Shown here: positions 45,471 through 57,897 of the stretch, one piece after another
Numbering within the stretch: the first letter of the stretch is position 1
Layout: every line of letters starts with the position of its first letter
Source: Mytilisepta virgata
Taxonomy: Eukaryota > Mollusca > Bivalvia > Mytilida > Mytilidae
Direction: 5' to 3'
Length of the DNA: 64,000 nucleotides
Assembly (NCBI GenBank): GCA_028015205.1
Contig: CM051512.1
Span: 3,408,755-3,472,754 of the forward strand
Program-made: the position numbers and the translations under genes
The notes under the pieces: generated by a model
What the model was told of the DNA's origin: nothing
The model's input: only the letters and a program-made list of their open reading frames with translations
Database searches by the model: none

Positions 45471-45682
45471 TACTGTAAATTCGGAAATTATTGCGATGTT
45501 TTTATTATTGCAAAAAATGCGACAGGGTTGTTATCGCAATAATTTAAGCTCGCATTTTGGAATTTTTTTTATATGAATGAAGCGGGGTCTTTCTCAATAT
45601 CGCAAAAATTAAAATCGCATTTTGGTCTAAAATGACAAAATCGGTATAATAAATGCACGCAATAATTTCTGAATTTACAGTA
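45471..45682. mobile_element. MITE with 25-bp terminal inverted repeats
   Basis: 212 bp. Left end TACTGTAAATTCGGAAATTA continuing into TTGCG; right end CGCAA followed by TAATTTCTGAATTTACAGTA; one mismatch. The interior repeats TATCGCAA/AAATCGCATTTTGG-type sub-motifs in both orientations. The terminal TA may be the target duplication of a mariner-type element. Confidence 0.8.
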
Positions 45683-46339
45683 ACCTAAGGAGAAAGGGCA
45701 GCTTTAAAAACACTGTTTTTTTACTCTCTTCTTTCGTATTAATTTGTACTGAAATCTATGCAGAAATTAGAGAAATCCTGGTATTATATCCCTACAGATA
45801 TATCCGAAAAATGGGAAAACTCTTTATTTCACATCCACATCAGTTTATCTAAATTTAATGCAAGTTACCATGAACAAATATGGCAATATTCCTATTATAT
45901 AAAGCGCACATGTAATGATTAATCTGTTTTTTTTATTTATTTTTTATAAATAATATTTATTTTTTTCATTTTATTTGTTTTTTTATTTATTTATATTTAA
46001 ATTTATAACTAAATATGTAAAATGTAAAAATCTTGGATTAACGACTTCTTCAAATAATTATTTTAGTATCGTTTCGTGTTACATAGAATTATTTCATTGG
46101 AAAAATGTCAATTGTGTGGTAAATGGTTGATATCTGTCATTTCACAGAAACGGAAGCGATTCTTTTTAATACTTCGGAAAAAGGATCGACAGTCAGCTGA
46201 TGTCTTTTTGAATAAAACAACGAATCGTATTATTGCACTGTCTTCATTCACCTAAAAAGCTAACCAAACCTTTAAACAGCCTTATCCACAAGGGATATAG
46301 TTACGATACTGTTGTCAAGTCATTAAAGATGGCATTTTT
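45683..46339. other. Unannotated AT-rich stretch
   Basis: Low-complexity T/A-rich DNA at 45925-46010. No gene supported. Confidence 0.45.
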
Positions 46340-47005
46340 GGAATTAATATTGATTCACTCGTAGGGTCTTTACATCGGAAATAAACACATTTATTCTAAA
46401 ACCAGTTGTTGGCATGATACTGGTTATGTTCTTCTCGTATATTTATGATGGCATGATACTAAACCCATAACGGGAGCGATTGTGGCTGATCTTCTATATG
46501 ATAGAGACATAATCTTTCGATCAGTTTAATTGAGGTTGGGAGCTGGCATGTCAACTGCTAGTAGTCCTTTGTTAATATATATTGATGGTTGTCATTTTGC
46601 TTAGTTTCTTGTTACCTTTTTTTAAAATCGGACTCGGACATCTTTAAAACTGAGTTTTACTGTCTGTATCGCTGTGTGTTGGTTTATGCCACATTGGCTA
46701 GAGGTATAGGGGAGGGTTGAGACCTCACAAAACATGTTTAACCCGCCGCATTTTTGCGCCCGTCCCAAGATAGGAATCTCTAGCCTTTGTTAGTCTTGTG
46801 TGTTTTTTTTAAATTTTGGTTCATTTGTATGTTTTGGAGTTTAGTGTGCCGTCTATTATGCATTATTGTTTGGGGGCCAGTTGAAGCCCGCCTCCAGGTG
46901 CAGGATTTTCTCGCTTTGTTGAAGATCCATTGGTAGCCTTGAGCTGTTTTCTACTCTTTGGTCTGTTTGCTGTCTCTTTGAGACATTCTCAGTTTCCAAT
47001 CTCTA
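46340..47005 (-). repeat. Family C mussel-type repeat, long copy
   Basis: Reverse of 34040-34735: GGAGCTGGCATGTCAACTGC, CCGCCGCATTTTTGCGCC, GCCCGCCTCCAGGTGCAGG, TGTCTCTTTGAGACATTC. Extends further 5' than that copy (GGTCTTTACATCGGAAATAA), matching 52085-52470. Confidence 0.8.
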
Positions 47006-48054
47006 ATATATGTTAACATTCGTAATCTCAACAAGATTTATCTTCGGTCCGTTTACAGCTTCTATTTTCATACATGTCTACATTGCATTTGTAACCCGGT
47101 CTCTTATATTACCTTCAGATGAATATTTAATGTTTTTTCCAAATTAGTTAACTTTAAATACATCAAACGTTATCTCTACTTTATAATCTAAAACTAGACG
47201 ATGGATGAATTGTTTAACGTTCAGTGCCAACCATTAGGAGCATATCAGGACGAGAACATGTTGATATGATATGAATTTGGTCCCTGCTTTGTACTAGACC
47301 GACACGTTGAGCCTCCGTGTGCGGGTTGTTGTCTCTTGATACATTCCCCGTTTTCATTCTCTAGTCTATTTCTTTAGGTTATAAAATATTGCAGGTCAAA
47401 ACAGAAAATAATTTTTAAATATAAAATTGTTTAAACTCAGATTTTAAATTAATATTTGAATTTTACCTTTATATTATTTAACAACTTTGTATTAGATCAT
47501 TTATTGAACATAGTTTAGTATTTAATCAACAAAAAATCTCTTTACCACTTACATGACTTAAGGTAAAAGTATTTAGACCACAAAAGATCATGATCCAACA
47601 TAATTACCTTCCCCTTATCCATCTCTGGTGTATAAAGCTTTACTATAAAAGCCAATACATTACAACTGTAGATACGAAAACCAAGGAAAAGTTTGAGATA
47701 ATATCGGGACTATTATCATTACGTTGCATTGAACATCCGGGATATTTTGAATAATCACGTTGTCCAGATAACATGATGCACAATAGACTCCTAACATCTC
47801 AAAAGTCCTTTTGTCTTAAATAAGTCTTCACTATCCATTTTAGTCATTATTTGACAAGAAAACGGATAAAAGGAAATGTCAATAATAAAACACGAACAAA
47901 TTATTGCCATGCAAAAAATAGATATAAGAGCAAACTTAGAAACAATGGAGAGTCGTGTCCCTGTTTTACAAACATTCGGTCGATTACGATTAGTCGTAAT
48001 GTGATCTATTGATATCCTGGAACCAGTCTCGATCAAAGTCACACGGATGTTTGT
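47006..48054. other. Intergenic DNA with a family C tail
   Basis: GGGTTGTTGTCTCTTGATAC near 47324 is another C 3' tail. The 105-residue minus frame at 47791-48108 ends inside a C copy and has no recognised domain. Confidence 0.45.
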
Positions 48055-48265
48055 GAAATAGGTATCACAAAACATGTTTACCCCGCCGCATTTTTGCGCC
48101 TGTCTCAAGTCAGGAACCTCTAGCCTTGTTAGTATTGTGTGTTTTTCGATTTTTGATCTAGTTGTATGTTTCGAGGCTTAGTGTGGCTTCCATTTCGCTG
48201 AACTAATATGCATTATTGTTTAGGTGCCAGCTGAAGCCCGCCTTCAGGTGCGGGATTTTTTTTTG
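48055..48265 (-). repeat. Family C fragment
   Basis: CCCGCCGCATTTTTGCGCC, TCAAGTCAGGAACCTCTAGCC-like and GAAGCCCGCCTTCAGGTGCG blocks. Confidence 0.8.
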
Positions 48266-48627
48266 AGTAGTCAACTCCCTTTCTTGTCTATCATTCCCCT
48301 CTACCGTATAAAACACAGTATAAAAGATTGATTACAAAAAGTGACCGCTACATATAATTTAGATGGCAAGGTTTCAGTATCCTCGTTTTAACAGTTGAAT
48401 GTTTATCGGCATAACGTGTTGCATCAAATTATGTTCAATATCCTGTAATTTGTTACCACTGTATTATATTAATTTGCAATTTTTGGGGTTTTTTTTCTTC
48501 CCAAGTGTCGTCATATTTTTGTGAGGAGTTGAGCCGAGAATTACGTAAGTTAGAATAGATCACTATTCATTGAATTATTTTTTAATGATTTCCGTTAGAA
48601 AGCTAGGTACATAACGAATTACAAACA
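48266..48627. other. Unannotated AT-rich stretch
   Basis: No gene or recognisable repeat. Confidence 0.4.
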
Positions 48628-49010
48628 TTAAGGATGTTCACTGCTCAGTTTCAAAATAACAAGCTTTTCATAACAATGGAAAATATTAATAGTGGATTAA
48701 TAAAGGAACTAAAAGAGCGGAAACAAAATTCTAGGTCCGTGTGCTTGTTTTTGAGATATAAGCCATTGAAAATTTGGCGGGAAAAATATGCTCTCTTGAT
48801 TTAACATAGCTTTATCATTGACAAGTTTTATTTCTCAAAAACCATTAAATAATAACACGGATTTAATAAGATGTTTACAAATGGCTCATTATTCTGCACG
48901 CAAAGGATTTATGAAAAGAAAAATGGAAAAATAATTTATGGCCTTCAAATGGATAAAACCAGATGATTCCGAACATCTGACAAAAAAACATGACCAGCGA
49001 ACATCCTTAA
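48628..49010. mobile_element. TTAA-flanked MITE, family H copy 2
   Basis: 383 bp, bounded by TTAA at both ends with termini AAGGATGTTCACTG and GACCAGCGAACATCCTT; colinear with 8677-9073. Confidence 0.75.
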
Positions 49011-49312
49011 TACAAGGAAAGAACCATTATCGGATTAACCTACGATTCTGTGTTTAATGACGATGTACGATGATATCAAACTTAATATTCCAAAGCCATT
49101 TCCTTCACATCTATGTTTTCACTATTCAATATCGACAAAATATAGAACACTAACATAGCAAACAAATGCTACATAAACGACAACAAAAAGAATAAAAACA
49201 AACTAAGAAGAATTAAAAAAAGGGCATCACAAAACCAAACTAACAGTATGAAGAGTTCTACAAATTATGTATCGTCTAGGCTCATCAACTAATATAAGAC
49301 GGCAGTTCTAAA

Positions 49313-49545
49313 GAGAACAAATATACTTAAGGAACAAATAAAAAAAACGTAATCCATTGTACAGACAAACCCGGGAAGACAAATGAACAACAAATAAACA
49401 CTGAAAATTAAAAAACAATGAACAACACGGACTAATATAAAAACTAGTAGTGAACACAGGTGCCCCGTAAGGGTAAGCAGTTTCTGCTCCGTATATGTCA
49501 CCCGTCGTGAAGTTCAACAAAGTCAATCCGGTGGAAGTCACAATT
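49313..49545 (+). repeat. Family B interspersed repeat, copy 7
   Basis: AACAAATATACTTAAGGAAC, CGTAATCCATTGTACAGAC, GCCCCGTAAGGGTAAGCAG and CCCGTCGTGAAGTTCAACA blocks. Overlapping minus frames are repeat-derived. Confidence 0.85.
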
Positions 49546-49656
49546 TCGGTGGAGGCACATGAAATGAAATAAACAATTAAAAATGTAAATAAATGTAAAA
49601 ATATAAATGTAAACTTATAGCTTTCATATAAACTTAAAATCCAAAATTGCTAAATC

Positions 49657-49687
49657 GATCGATTGATTGATTGATTGATTGATTGAT

Positions 49688-49738
<51 letters not shown>

Positions 49739-49741
49739 TTG
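49657..49741. repeat. (GATT)n/(TTTA)n compound microsatellite
   Basis: GATT units pass directly into an uninterrupted series of TTTA units. Confidence 0.95.
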
Positions 49742-49759
49742 AATGAATCATTGATTGAT

Positions 49760-52084
49760 TACTCTTTTATGCCGTTTTTGTGATATCGCAGCTATATCAC
49801 GGCGTGAACTAGTTTAAATATTGTTAGGTTTAAATACAAATAAGGAATAAATGGTTAACGATAATACAGGAAAAAAAATATATCACATACATGTACAGTC
49901 ACTCAACAATACTGTTAAATCGACGAAGTAGTTATTTCCCACTGCTGGAGGCCAAGGGAAATAGCTCATTCGAGATTAAACAATTTATGTTATCAACTTT
50001 TCATGAAGGAGATAATTGCTTTATTATACATTGAAAACCAAAATCTTCAATATTCTGATTCCAAACCTACACAACATCATGGTCTTTACAATGTACCATT
50101 AATGCAGAGAAGGACGTTATCAAAATGGAAAAAGCTCTTACGTAAATGACGTTAGTTTTCGAGCCAAAGGGTTGTTTGGTTCTACCCACAGGGGTTATTA
50201 TCCTGAAAGAGGTATCATTTCTCAGTTATTAGGGTTATGGGCCAATGGTATTCAAACTACGACTATTAAAGCGAATACCGAATAAAACAAGTAAATATCC
50301 CAATTATTTTTTCTGGTAGTTGATATATAAAGTAAAACAATTTATAATATTAGCCTCTTACTAACTTATGAGCAATGTTGGATAATGTATATAAATCACA
50401 GTAAATATAAAGTTTAAAGTTTTTGTGTTCATTTCTGCTGTTACCTTACCTTTTCATGAACTGAAAGATAAAACCATGCCATTCTCTTTTTATATTGATT
50501 CACCTCAATACCATTTTGTTGTTTACAAGAATGTTACTGATCATTTATTCATTAATCAAAAATATTAAAAGGAGTATTTTCCATTATTCAGAAAACGTAA
50601 TGTCAGAAGGATAGGGCAACAATAGCAATAATTGGTGTACGAAATTCAAGTCAACGATGTCATGAAGCTAGTCTAACATTATTGACAAGAGATCTGTGTG
50701 TGTGTGTGTATATGAGATATTAAGCTAACCCGAAATCACACAGCACAGAGTACCATGGATCACTGAACTTTCGTATCCATCACATGAACCCCAAAAGGGA
50801 GAAATCAGGTTAGTCGACAGAGTAAGCAGCACATCACTCGTCATATGAACACCAATGAGAGATTTATCAACAGAATTTGCAATCCGGAGAAAAGTCGCAA
50901 CGACACCTCAATACCAAAGTTTGTCCTCTTCAATACAGCAAGGACTGAATCCATGAAAATCTAACACTTTATTGTTACATGACCCTTCTTCAAAAGGATA
51001 ATTTAGTTCTGTCTTTGTCCATTTTCACTAAAGAAAGGTCACTGACTTGGAACAATACGTTAACACTTTTCAAGAAGTCAATAACAACAAATTATGTGAT
51101 ACAGTACATGACGACAAAAGGTGTCAGAAAAAGCCAACAAAATAATTAACTTAAAGAGATAATGTATTCTACTGTTATCCGATACAATCTGATTTCCTAG
51201 ATTAATACTTTCTTTCATTATATGATATAGCTTGCCCGGAAGCATCTCTCTTAGTAGAGTTGTTATTACAAGTTGTGTCAGCTGCTTAATACATATTACC
51301 ACTATTTATCATCTCATTGCTGTTTTTGAGTCGATTATGCTTCTGGTAAACCGCGCGTTGTGAAGTCTTTTGTTCGTACAATAGTCACGTGTCGTCTTAA
51401 GAAAATATTGAATGAAATCTTGATTTTGCAACACTATTAGGGCCTGTTTGACCTTATAGTGCGTCATATTTTGGATGTTGTGTCTACGTGCGTGATGAAG
51501 TTAAATCAGCAAACCTCGTTTCTGTCAGAAAATGTTACCCTCGGGTGAAATTCCCCTACCCTTTATTTCTCTGAACGAATAATAGTTATAATCTTGGGTT
51601 CTGTATTTACGTTTTGCTCATTTTGACATTTGAATCCAATCTATTACCGTAAAAATTGCCTTCTTTGTATTTTTTGTTTTGTTTTGTTTTTATTTTGTTT
51701 TGTTTGTTGGTATTTTGGGGTTTTTTTTACTTCCTACTTTGTGGTATTGATTATTACTTAAAAATTTGTCATCATTCAACATTTGCATGTAAAGGAAAAA
51801 AATATTAAAATCATATTATTGGATCCTGATATTGTCCTTTCAGCATCATACTCTTTCTCATTTATTATCTTGAACTTTGAACCTTACTTAAGAATATAAG
51901 ATTGCATTCATTATCTATATTATTATTGGTTTCAAGAACCAAAAATAATAGTGTGAACATCACTTATTTTTTATCTTGAGTCTTTATGTCATTAAAAAAA
52001 TAGATAATTTATTCAAGAAATAAATAAGCAACAAAGGTTATAGATTATCTGTCGAATACATTGATAAAGGAAATATATATAATA
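49760..52084. other. Unannotated intergenic stretch
   Basis: No gene supported; the 74-residue minus frame at 51078-51302 has no recognisable domain. A short (TG)n tract lies at 50695-50709. Confidence 0.5.
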
Positions 52085-52470
52085 TTGATTCACTCATAGA
52101 GTCTTTGCATCGGAAATAAACACATTTATTCTAAAACCAGTTGTTGCATGATACGGTTATGTTCTTCTCGTATAATTTATGGTGGCATGATACGAAATCC
52201 CTAACGTGAGGGATTATGGCTGATTTTCTATTTGATATAGACATAATCTTTCGAACAGTTTAATTCAGATCTGGAGCTGGCATGTCAGCAACTGCTAGTA
52301 GTCCTTTGTTAATATATATATTGCCATTCTGCTTTAGTTTCTTCTATTACATTTTTTTACATCAGGCTCGGACTCTTTTGAACTGAGTTTTACTAGGTGA
52401 ATCGCTGTGTGTTTATTTCACATTGGCTTGAGGTATAGGGCGAGGGCTGAGATCTAACAAAACTAAATAT
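52085..52470 (-). repeat. Family C repeat, partial copy
   Basis: Parallels 46345-46745 (GTCTTTGCATCGGAAATAAA, GGAGCTGGCATGTCAGCAAC, CACATTGGCTTGAGGTATAG). Confidence 0.8.
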
Positions 52471-52712
52471 AAGAGCACAAACTTAGAAACAAACATTCTG
52501 TCGATGACGATTAGTCTTAATGTGATTTTCTACCATTTCAATCATTTGGACTAGACATGGGATTCGCTGGGGTCCCGAAATTCAATTTTTCATGCATTGA
52601 TTTCAAGAGTCCCTGCTACCAATCTCAAAAATGCAAACATGGCCTTTATGGGTCAAATATGGGAGGGGGTGATTATATAATTATTGATCGATTGAACCTT
52701 ATTCATGCATTA

Positions 52713-52975
52713 ACTAGAGAAGTCCCGAAATGACGACAATGTAAACAAACAACATAGCAACGACATTTTCTTGAGGTTTTTGTCAAAAATCAAGGAAGAA
52801 ACAGATTCTCTTTCAATTTACTCGTGAGCTATGGAATTTCTCCACCCTCAATAGTTAAATTTGAGATTTTAACACGCTCGCAAAAGCTCGCTTGTTAAAA
52901 ATCGAAAATTTAACTATCTCGGGAGGAGAAATTCTATAACTCACTGGTACCTGAAGGAGAATTTATATGTATCCA
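52713..52975. mobile_element. Foldback MITE, family G copy 2
   Basis: Same architecture as 11689-11960, with apex GCTCGCAAAAGCTCGC and arms ending in AGATTCTCTTTCA and TGAAGGAGAATTT. Confidence 0.85.
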
Positions 52976-53279
52976 TTTTGTATAATGGACTTGTGCACAT
53001 TAAAAAAAGTTAATTCATAAAGATATGTACAGTAATACAGATATGGAGGGTACTAAAGTCTAAAGTTAAAATTATCAATTTATATTATTGTAATGTGTGA
53101 CCTCTATACATTCTGACCAATGTCATGAATCGTGTGATTGATACATGTAGTAATGAGAGCATAGGAATTAATACATGTCCAATATGTATTGCATAAATAT
53201 TTCCCCTATTGTTGCCGTTTTCTCTATAATAAAATGGAAATAGGTAGAAGGCAGGATTTTAAATAAACTATTTAAAAAG

Positions 53280-53495
53280 ATCAATTGTTGATTGATTGAT
53301 TGATTGATTGTTGCTTAACGTCCAGTGGCAAATATTTCATGCTTCTTCAGGACAATAACCAGTTCAATTTATCAAACAATTCAAATAGGGGAAGGATGGG
53401 ACAGGAAGGGGAACCAATTTTGACTGCCACTGTAAAAGGAGGATGGTTGGGTAGGGTCGGGTCGGATAACTTTGCCTTCTGTACTCTTTCTTTTG
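53280..53495 (-). mobile_element. SINE-like repeat with (AATC)n tail (family I)
   Basis: On minus: ATCCGACCCGACCCTACCC, TGGCAGTCAAAATTGGTTCC, TCCTGAAGAAGCATGAAAT, ACTGGACGTTAAGCAACAAT and an AATC tail. The same body occurs in two direct copies at 54362-54795. A tail-only relative is at 59775-59826. The 116-residue minus frame overlapping it is not supported as a gene. Confidence 0.65.
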
Positions 53496-53783
53496 TTTTT
53501 GTTCTTTGAGTTATACTTGTATCCTTGTGGAGTTTGTTGTTTTCCGTTCTCCTAACATGTCTTTTCCTTGGAATTCGAATTTGTGGGCTTTTCCACTGTT
53601 TTGTCGCTTCTTTTGCCGATATATCAAAATCTTCGAAAATTTTACATTCGGTATTGGCTTCTGCCATAACAGTTCTCACATAAAAAAATATTTCCATCTA
53701 CCTTAGTGTTATTGTTTCTCCACGATCTAGCTTGTATCGATTTTTATTTTGTAGTGACCGGTTTGTTGATCTGTTTTTTAAAG

Positions 53784-54010
53784 AGGACAAATATACCTAA
53801 AGAGCAAATAAAAAAAAACGCAATCCATTAGACAGACAAACCCGGGAGGACAAATGAACAAACACAAGCACAACAAATAAACACTGAAAACAAAAAAAAA
53901 ACAAAAAAAAAAAAAAAAAAAAAACACTGAAAACCAAAAAAAAAAAAAAAAAAAAACAAAACAAAACAAAACAAACAAACAATGAAGAACACGAACTCCT
54001 ATAAAAACCA
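53784..54010 (+). repeat. Family B interspersed repeat, copy 8, with A runs
   Basis: AGGACAAATATACCTAAAGAG, GGAGGACAAATGAACAAAC and ACACGAACTCCTATAAAAAC blocks, interrupted by long A tracts at 53893-53980. Confidence 0.85.
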
Positions 54011-54299
54011 GCTTTAGATGTTTGTTTTCGTCTTTCTTTGCTTATCGCGGCGTTATTAAGAAATAGTTATGCGTAAATCGTACTATATATGTTTTTTTAT
54101 TATGATTATTCGTAATTATCCAAAATATATCAAAATAGCTCCTAACTATATACGTAAGCAACTTTGTTTACACAGAACATGAAAATATCTATATTTATCT
54201 GTTAGATAATTAAGGGTATTGGATGTCAATCGTTTTTTTTTTTTCCTGTTTTTATTTCCCTACATCAAGTAAAAGAGTTAATACTTCTATCAAATAATT

Positions 54300-54795
54300 G
54301 CCAGTAAGGGAGCATCACTCGTTGGGCGGTTTTCAGGTCATAATACGGAAAGCGGACCATTGGTGGTAATGTGTTTGGAGAATGCCATACTCCCTGCATG
54401 CTAAAGACCACTTTTGTAGTTTTCGAAAAAGAGTAGGCTAATTCCGCTACAAAAGGCTAAATTATCCGACCCTACCTAACCATCCTCATTTTACAATCGT
54501 ATTCAAAATTGGTTCACCCTTGTGTCCCGTCCCGATCCTATTATGTTTGATAAATTGTTTAGGTGGTAATGTGTTTGGAGAATGCCACATTCCCTGCATC
54601 CTAAAGACCACTTTTGTAGTTTTCGAAGAAAAGTAGGCTAATGGCCGCTACAGAAAGCTAAATTATCCGACCCTACCTAATCATCCTCATTTTACAGTGG
54701 CAGTCAAAATTGGTTCCCTTTGTGTCCCGTCCTACCCCTATTTAATTATGTTTGATAAATTGTTGAACTGGTTTTCGTCCTGAAGAAGCATAAAA
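54300..54795 (+). repeat. Family I repeat with 200-bp internal duplication
   Basis: GGTGGTAATGTGTTTGGAGA starts at 54362 and 54562; each copy carries CTAAAGACCACTTTTGTAG, AGTAGGCTAAT, CCGACCCTACCTAA and TTGGTTC blocks. The second copy continues into TCCTGAAGAAGCATAAAAT. Confidence 0.85.
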
Positions 54796-55279
54796 TATTT
54801 TTTCATGAATATCACAAATATTTCACTAGAATGAAAGTAAAACGTATTAGTCTACCTTTTGTTTCAATAGTCGTAATTAATTTTTGTGTCTTTCCACACC
54901 TGATATACCCCAAATTATTTTAAAGAGCAGATTTCCCAATTTGTTTTATGTGTGTGTACAGTGGTTTATTTTTGTTGAAAGTATCACGTCACCACAAAAA
55001 CATGTGGCTTTTGACTCTTGGAATATACCAAACTGAAATTTACAGAACTGTAATAATCTAAGTGTATATATTCATCAAGAAATCAGTTGCTAAAATATGT
55101 TGCACAGCACTATGTATTAGGTAGTTTTCCTTTGGTTTTCAAGAGAGCAAAAACAGTAAATTTCGAAGTACATGTATCAATAAAATGTAAGTACCGAGAT
55201 ACTAGGAACTGACCTCGTTAAATGCTCGGCAATTGAGTCTACTGGTAAAGGCAACCACCAAATGATCACTATAAATATA

Positions 55280-56745
55280 CAAGTCAACAAAAGAAACGAT
55301 ACAACACTTTTATCAAACATAGTATTTTATCGTTTAGTAGAAAACAATAACATATAGATAAAATATGTATTTTTAACATTCTACATGACACAGTAACACA
55401 ACCTAACTTCTTAACAGTTACTGGACCAAATGCGGACCGTTCAAAGTCATTGTCCGGAATTTCAGTTTGCGAAATTTAATAGCGAGTATAATCGCCTCTT
55501 GCAGCTACCACAGCTTCATATGTACGACGCATATATCCAATCAGAGTTATAATGTTGGCTCGGGGGATATTGTTCCACTCCTGTATGACAGCTAAACGCA
55601 AACCTTGTAGCTTTTCCGGTGGATTTTGTAGCTTTTCCGGTGGATTTTACCTTTCTAAAACACGTATGCCAAGTTGATCCCATAAATGTTCTATAGGAGA
55701 AAGATTCGTTGGTAATACTGGCCACGGGAGAACGCGAATATGGTTTTGTTCAAGATAGTCCGTTAAAATCTTTGCCACGTGACATATAGCGTTCTCCTGA
55801 TGGAAAACATGATTGAAACCGTGTTGCCGAATAAAAGGCAGAACAATAGGGTGAAGAATTTCATCCCTATATCTCAAAGCGTTCAATTTACCATCATCAA
55901 TTTTAAACATGTGACGTATTCCACTCCATACTATCACTTCCTCCTCCGTTTCCATGACACAAGGGTACGAAAGACGTTCACCTTGCCTACGGTATACTCT
56001 CATGTGACCATCTGCACTAAAACGGAGAGCAAATCAAGAGTCATCTGTAAACATGATATGCTGCCAGGTGTGTAACCTCCAACGTCATCTTGCACGAGCC
56101 CAGTCAAGTCTGACATCCCTATTACGCTGTTTAAAGAGCGGCCCTTTCAGGATACGTCATGGACGTATTCCATGCTCTCTGAGTCTTAGACGAACTGTCT
56201 GACCCGCAATTATGTTGTTGTGACGACCAGGTATTCCTCTGGTCATATTTTCTGCATTCACTGTACGATTGCGCAGGTGTAACACGTATTGCGGGATCTT
56301 GACGTTGCGACATCTCACGAGGTCTACCGCTGCGTGGTCTATCATTTGTTGTGCCAGTTTGTCTTAGACGAACAGCAGTCTTGATATTAATATTCTTGCC
56401 ACATGAAAATCATTTGCGACGTCAGCGTGCTTCATCCCAGCTCTGACCATGCAAACTGCTTGTTCGCGCTCATTTTGGAGTAACCGTGGCATCAAAATCT
56501 GTTTGTTTTCCACCTTTTAAGGCAAATTGTTTACCTGATGCAGTAGCCCAATTATTGACATCAAACAATTGAAATGATTCACGGAAACTCGATTTCCTGA
56601 CGGAAAAGTAACAATCCAGATTTTCATCGTATCCGTTTCAGAATTCGTAAAAAGGGAATAGTAGATGCTTTTTGGTGTTGAATACAGAAATAAACTATTA
56701 CAAAAACTTTAAATTGACATTGTATCGTTTCTATTGTTGAATAAT
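55280..56745 (-). mobile_element. Tc1-like DNA transposon, full-length but dead
   Basis: Inverted ends TCAACAAAAGAAACGATACAA (left, 55283) and its counterpart TTGTATCGTTTCTATTGTTGA (right) bound a unit of about 1.47 kb containing a minus-strand transposase pseudogene. TA-rich flanks fit Tc1/mariner target choice. Confidence 0.85.
55476..56492 (-). pseudogene. Tc1-type transposase pseudogene
   Basis: Would encode the cut-and-paste transposase of the surrounding element. Starting at 56492, the reading frame shows MPRLLQNEREQAV and the helix-turn-helix of the paired-type DNA-binding region, a shifted segment with TNDRPRSGRPRE (56313 frame), then TVRLRLREHGIRP, LDWARARW, FTDDS (first catalytic Asp present), VIVWSGI, NHVFHQENAICH (second Asp replaced by Glu) and NLSPIEHLWDQL (final Glu in place). 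It ends with QEWNNIPRANI and GDYTRY before the stop at 55476. In-frame stops occur within the DNA-binding part, after GIRP, after FTDDS and at 55647. A 21-bp duplication encoding NPPEKLQ twice follows the last of these. Length fits a normal Tc1 protein of about 340 residues. Family assignment is firm; no activity is expected. Confidence 0.92.
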
Positions 56746-56855
56746 ATATTTCTGTAAGAGTGTGATGTAAATACATTTGCCAATATTGATCACATATGAA
56801 ATCGATACTTTTATCAACTTAATCGATTCCACACTTTATGCGTCACTTCTGCCAT

Positions 56856-57107
56856 TAGGGTATCCGGAATATAAATGACCACATGGTAATTTAAAATGGC
56901 CCAGATGTTCCATGGAAAGGATATCGGTAATTACTTACAAATCTTGGAAACTCTGTTTATCAAATTTGCTTAAGCCAAATACACACTGTGAAGTACGTTT
57001 TAACATAAGAAAGATATGTGTATGTCAATAAAGTTTTAAACTCTAATTTATTTTCAGTCAAAAAGAAATATAATTTACCGTCATGATCTATTATGGTCCG
57101 GACTCCT
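56856..57107. mobile_element. Degenerate MITE with TCCGGA ends
   Basis: Ends GGGTATCCGGAATATAAATG and TATTATGGTCCGGACTCC correspond to those of 21583-21861, but both TTAA borders have decayed to TTAG and CTAA. Confidence 0.65.
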
Positions 57108-57109
57108 AA

Positions 57110-57372
57110 ATTGATTTTATTTGGTTGGGGTTTTCCGCCGTTTTCCGCACATTTTGGCTGTTTTACGGCGGCCAGTTTTTATTGGTGAAGGAAGCCAGTG
57201 TACCCAGAGAGAACCACCGACCTTCGGTAGGAAAATTGGCAATCCTTGTCGTTAAGATCGGAGTCTAACACATCCCGCCAAAGGTGAGATTCGAACTCAC
57301 AACCTCCGTGTTGACAGGCTAGTGATCATTAGTAGTCATGACGAACTACCTAGACCACTCGGCCATCCTAAC
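57110..57372 (-). mobile_element. tRNA(Ser/Leu)-like SINE on minus (family S2)
   Basis: On minus: GATGGCCGAGTGGTCTAG head with an extra insertion in the anticodon-arm region, GAGTTCGAATCTCACC, GTGGTTCTCTCTGGGTACAC, and AAAACTGGCCGCCGTAAAAC-like body. Abuts the decayed MITE. Homologous to 33389-33629; no clear TSD found. Confidence 0.85.
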
Positions 57373-57504
57373 TGGAACTAATTCTCTCGAGCAGTCATGT
57401 GAAGGTAGAGTGACGGACATTTAAAAGACACATTTACTGATATGAGCAACTAAAGCCACACCAAATTGATTTAAGTTCTTTGGATTTCAGACTAATATGC
57501 ATTG

Positions 57505-57585
57505 GTATCCTTAAGCCGTTTTCTGCTCTTTGTCGGTTTGTTGTCTCTTTGACACATCCCTGTTTCCATTTTCTATTCTAATTGT
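57505..57585 (+). repeat. Family C 3' tail
   Basis: AGCCGTTTTCTGCTCTTTG, TTGTCTCTTTGACACATC and CCATTTTCTATTC match other C tails. Confidence 0.65.
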
Positions 57586-57728
57586 AAATTTTAAGAAAAC
57601 AAATGTTGCAGCATCATTTTGCAATCATGCTAAAAGTTGTCCCGAAATGCTTCGTTTTTCAAGAATTTATAAAATAAAGTGTTCCGCCGCACCTTATAGA
57701 TTTAAAATAAATTCAAAGTTTACCCTGT

Positions 57729-57897
57729 ACAATTTTGTCAAGAAATACCAAAGGAATGTTCGAAGGAGGGGAAAATCGAAACAACTGACAAACTCGTGAG
57801 AACAACGAAGACAAGACCAAAATAATACACACATTACACTTAAAAACTAAAAGCATATGAACAACAGGGACCCCACAAAAAAAACCGGAGGTAGACT
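57729..57897 (+). repeat. Family A repeat, partial copy
   Basis: TGTCAAGAAATACCAAAGG, ACAACTGACAAACTCG, GACAAGACCAAAATAATAC and GGGACCCCACAAAA blocks. Confidence 0.8.

Noticed and set aside
53347..53697. 116-residue basic minus-strand ORF
   Set aside because: Its C-terminal part is family I SINE sequence, seen again in other frames at 54.4-54.8 kb.
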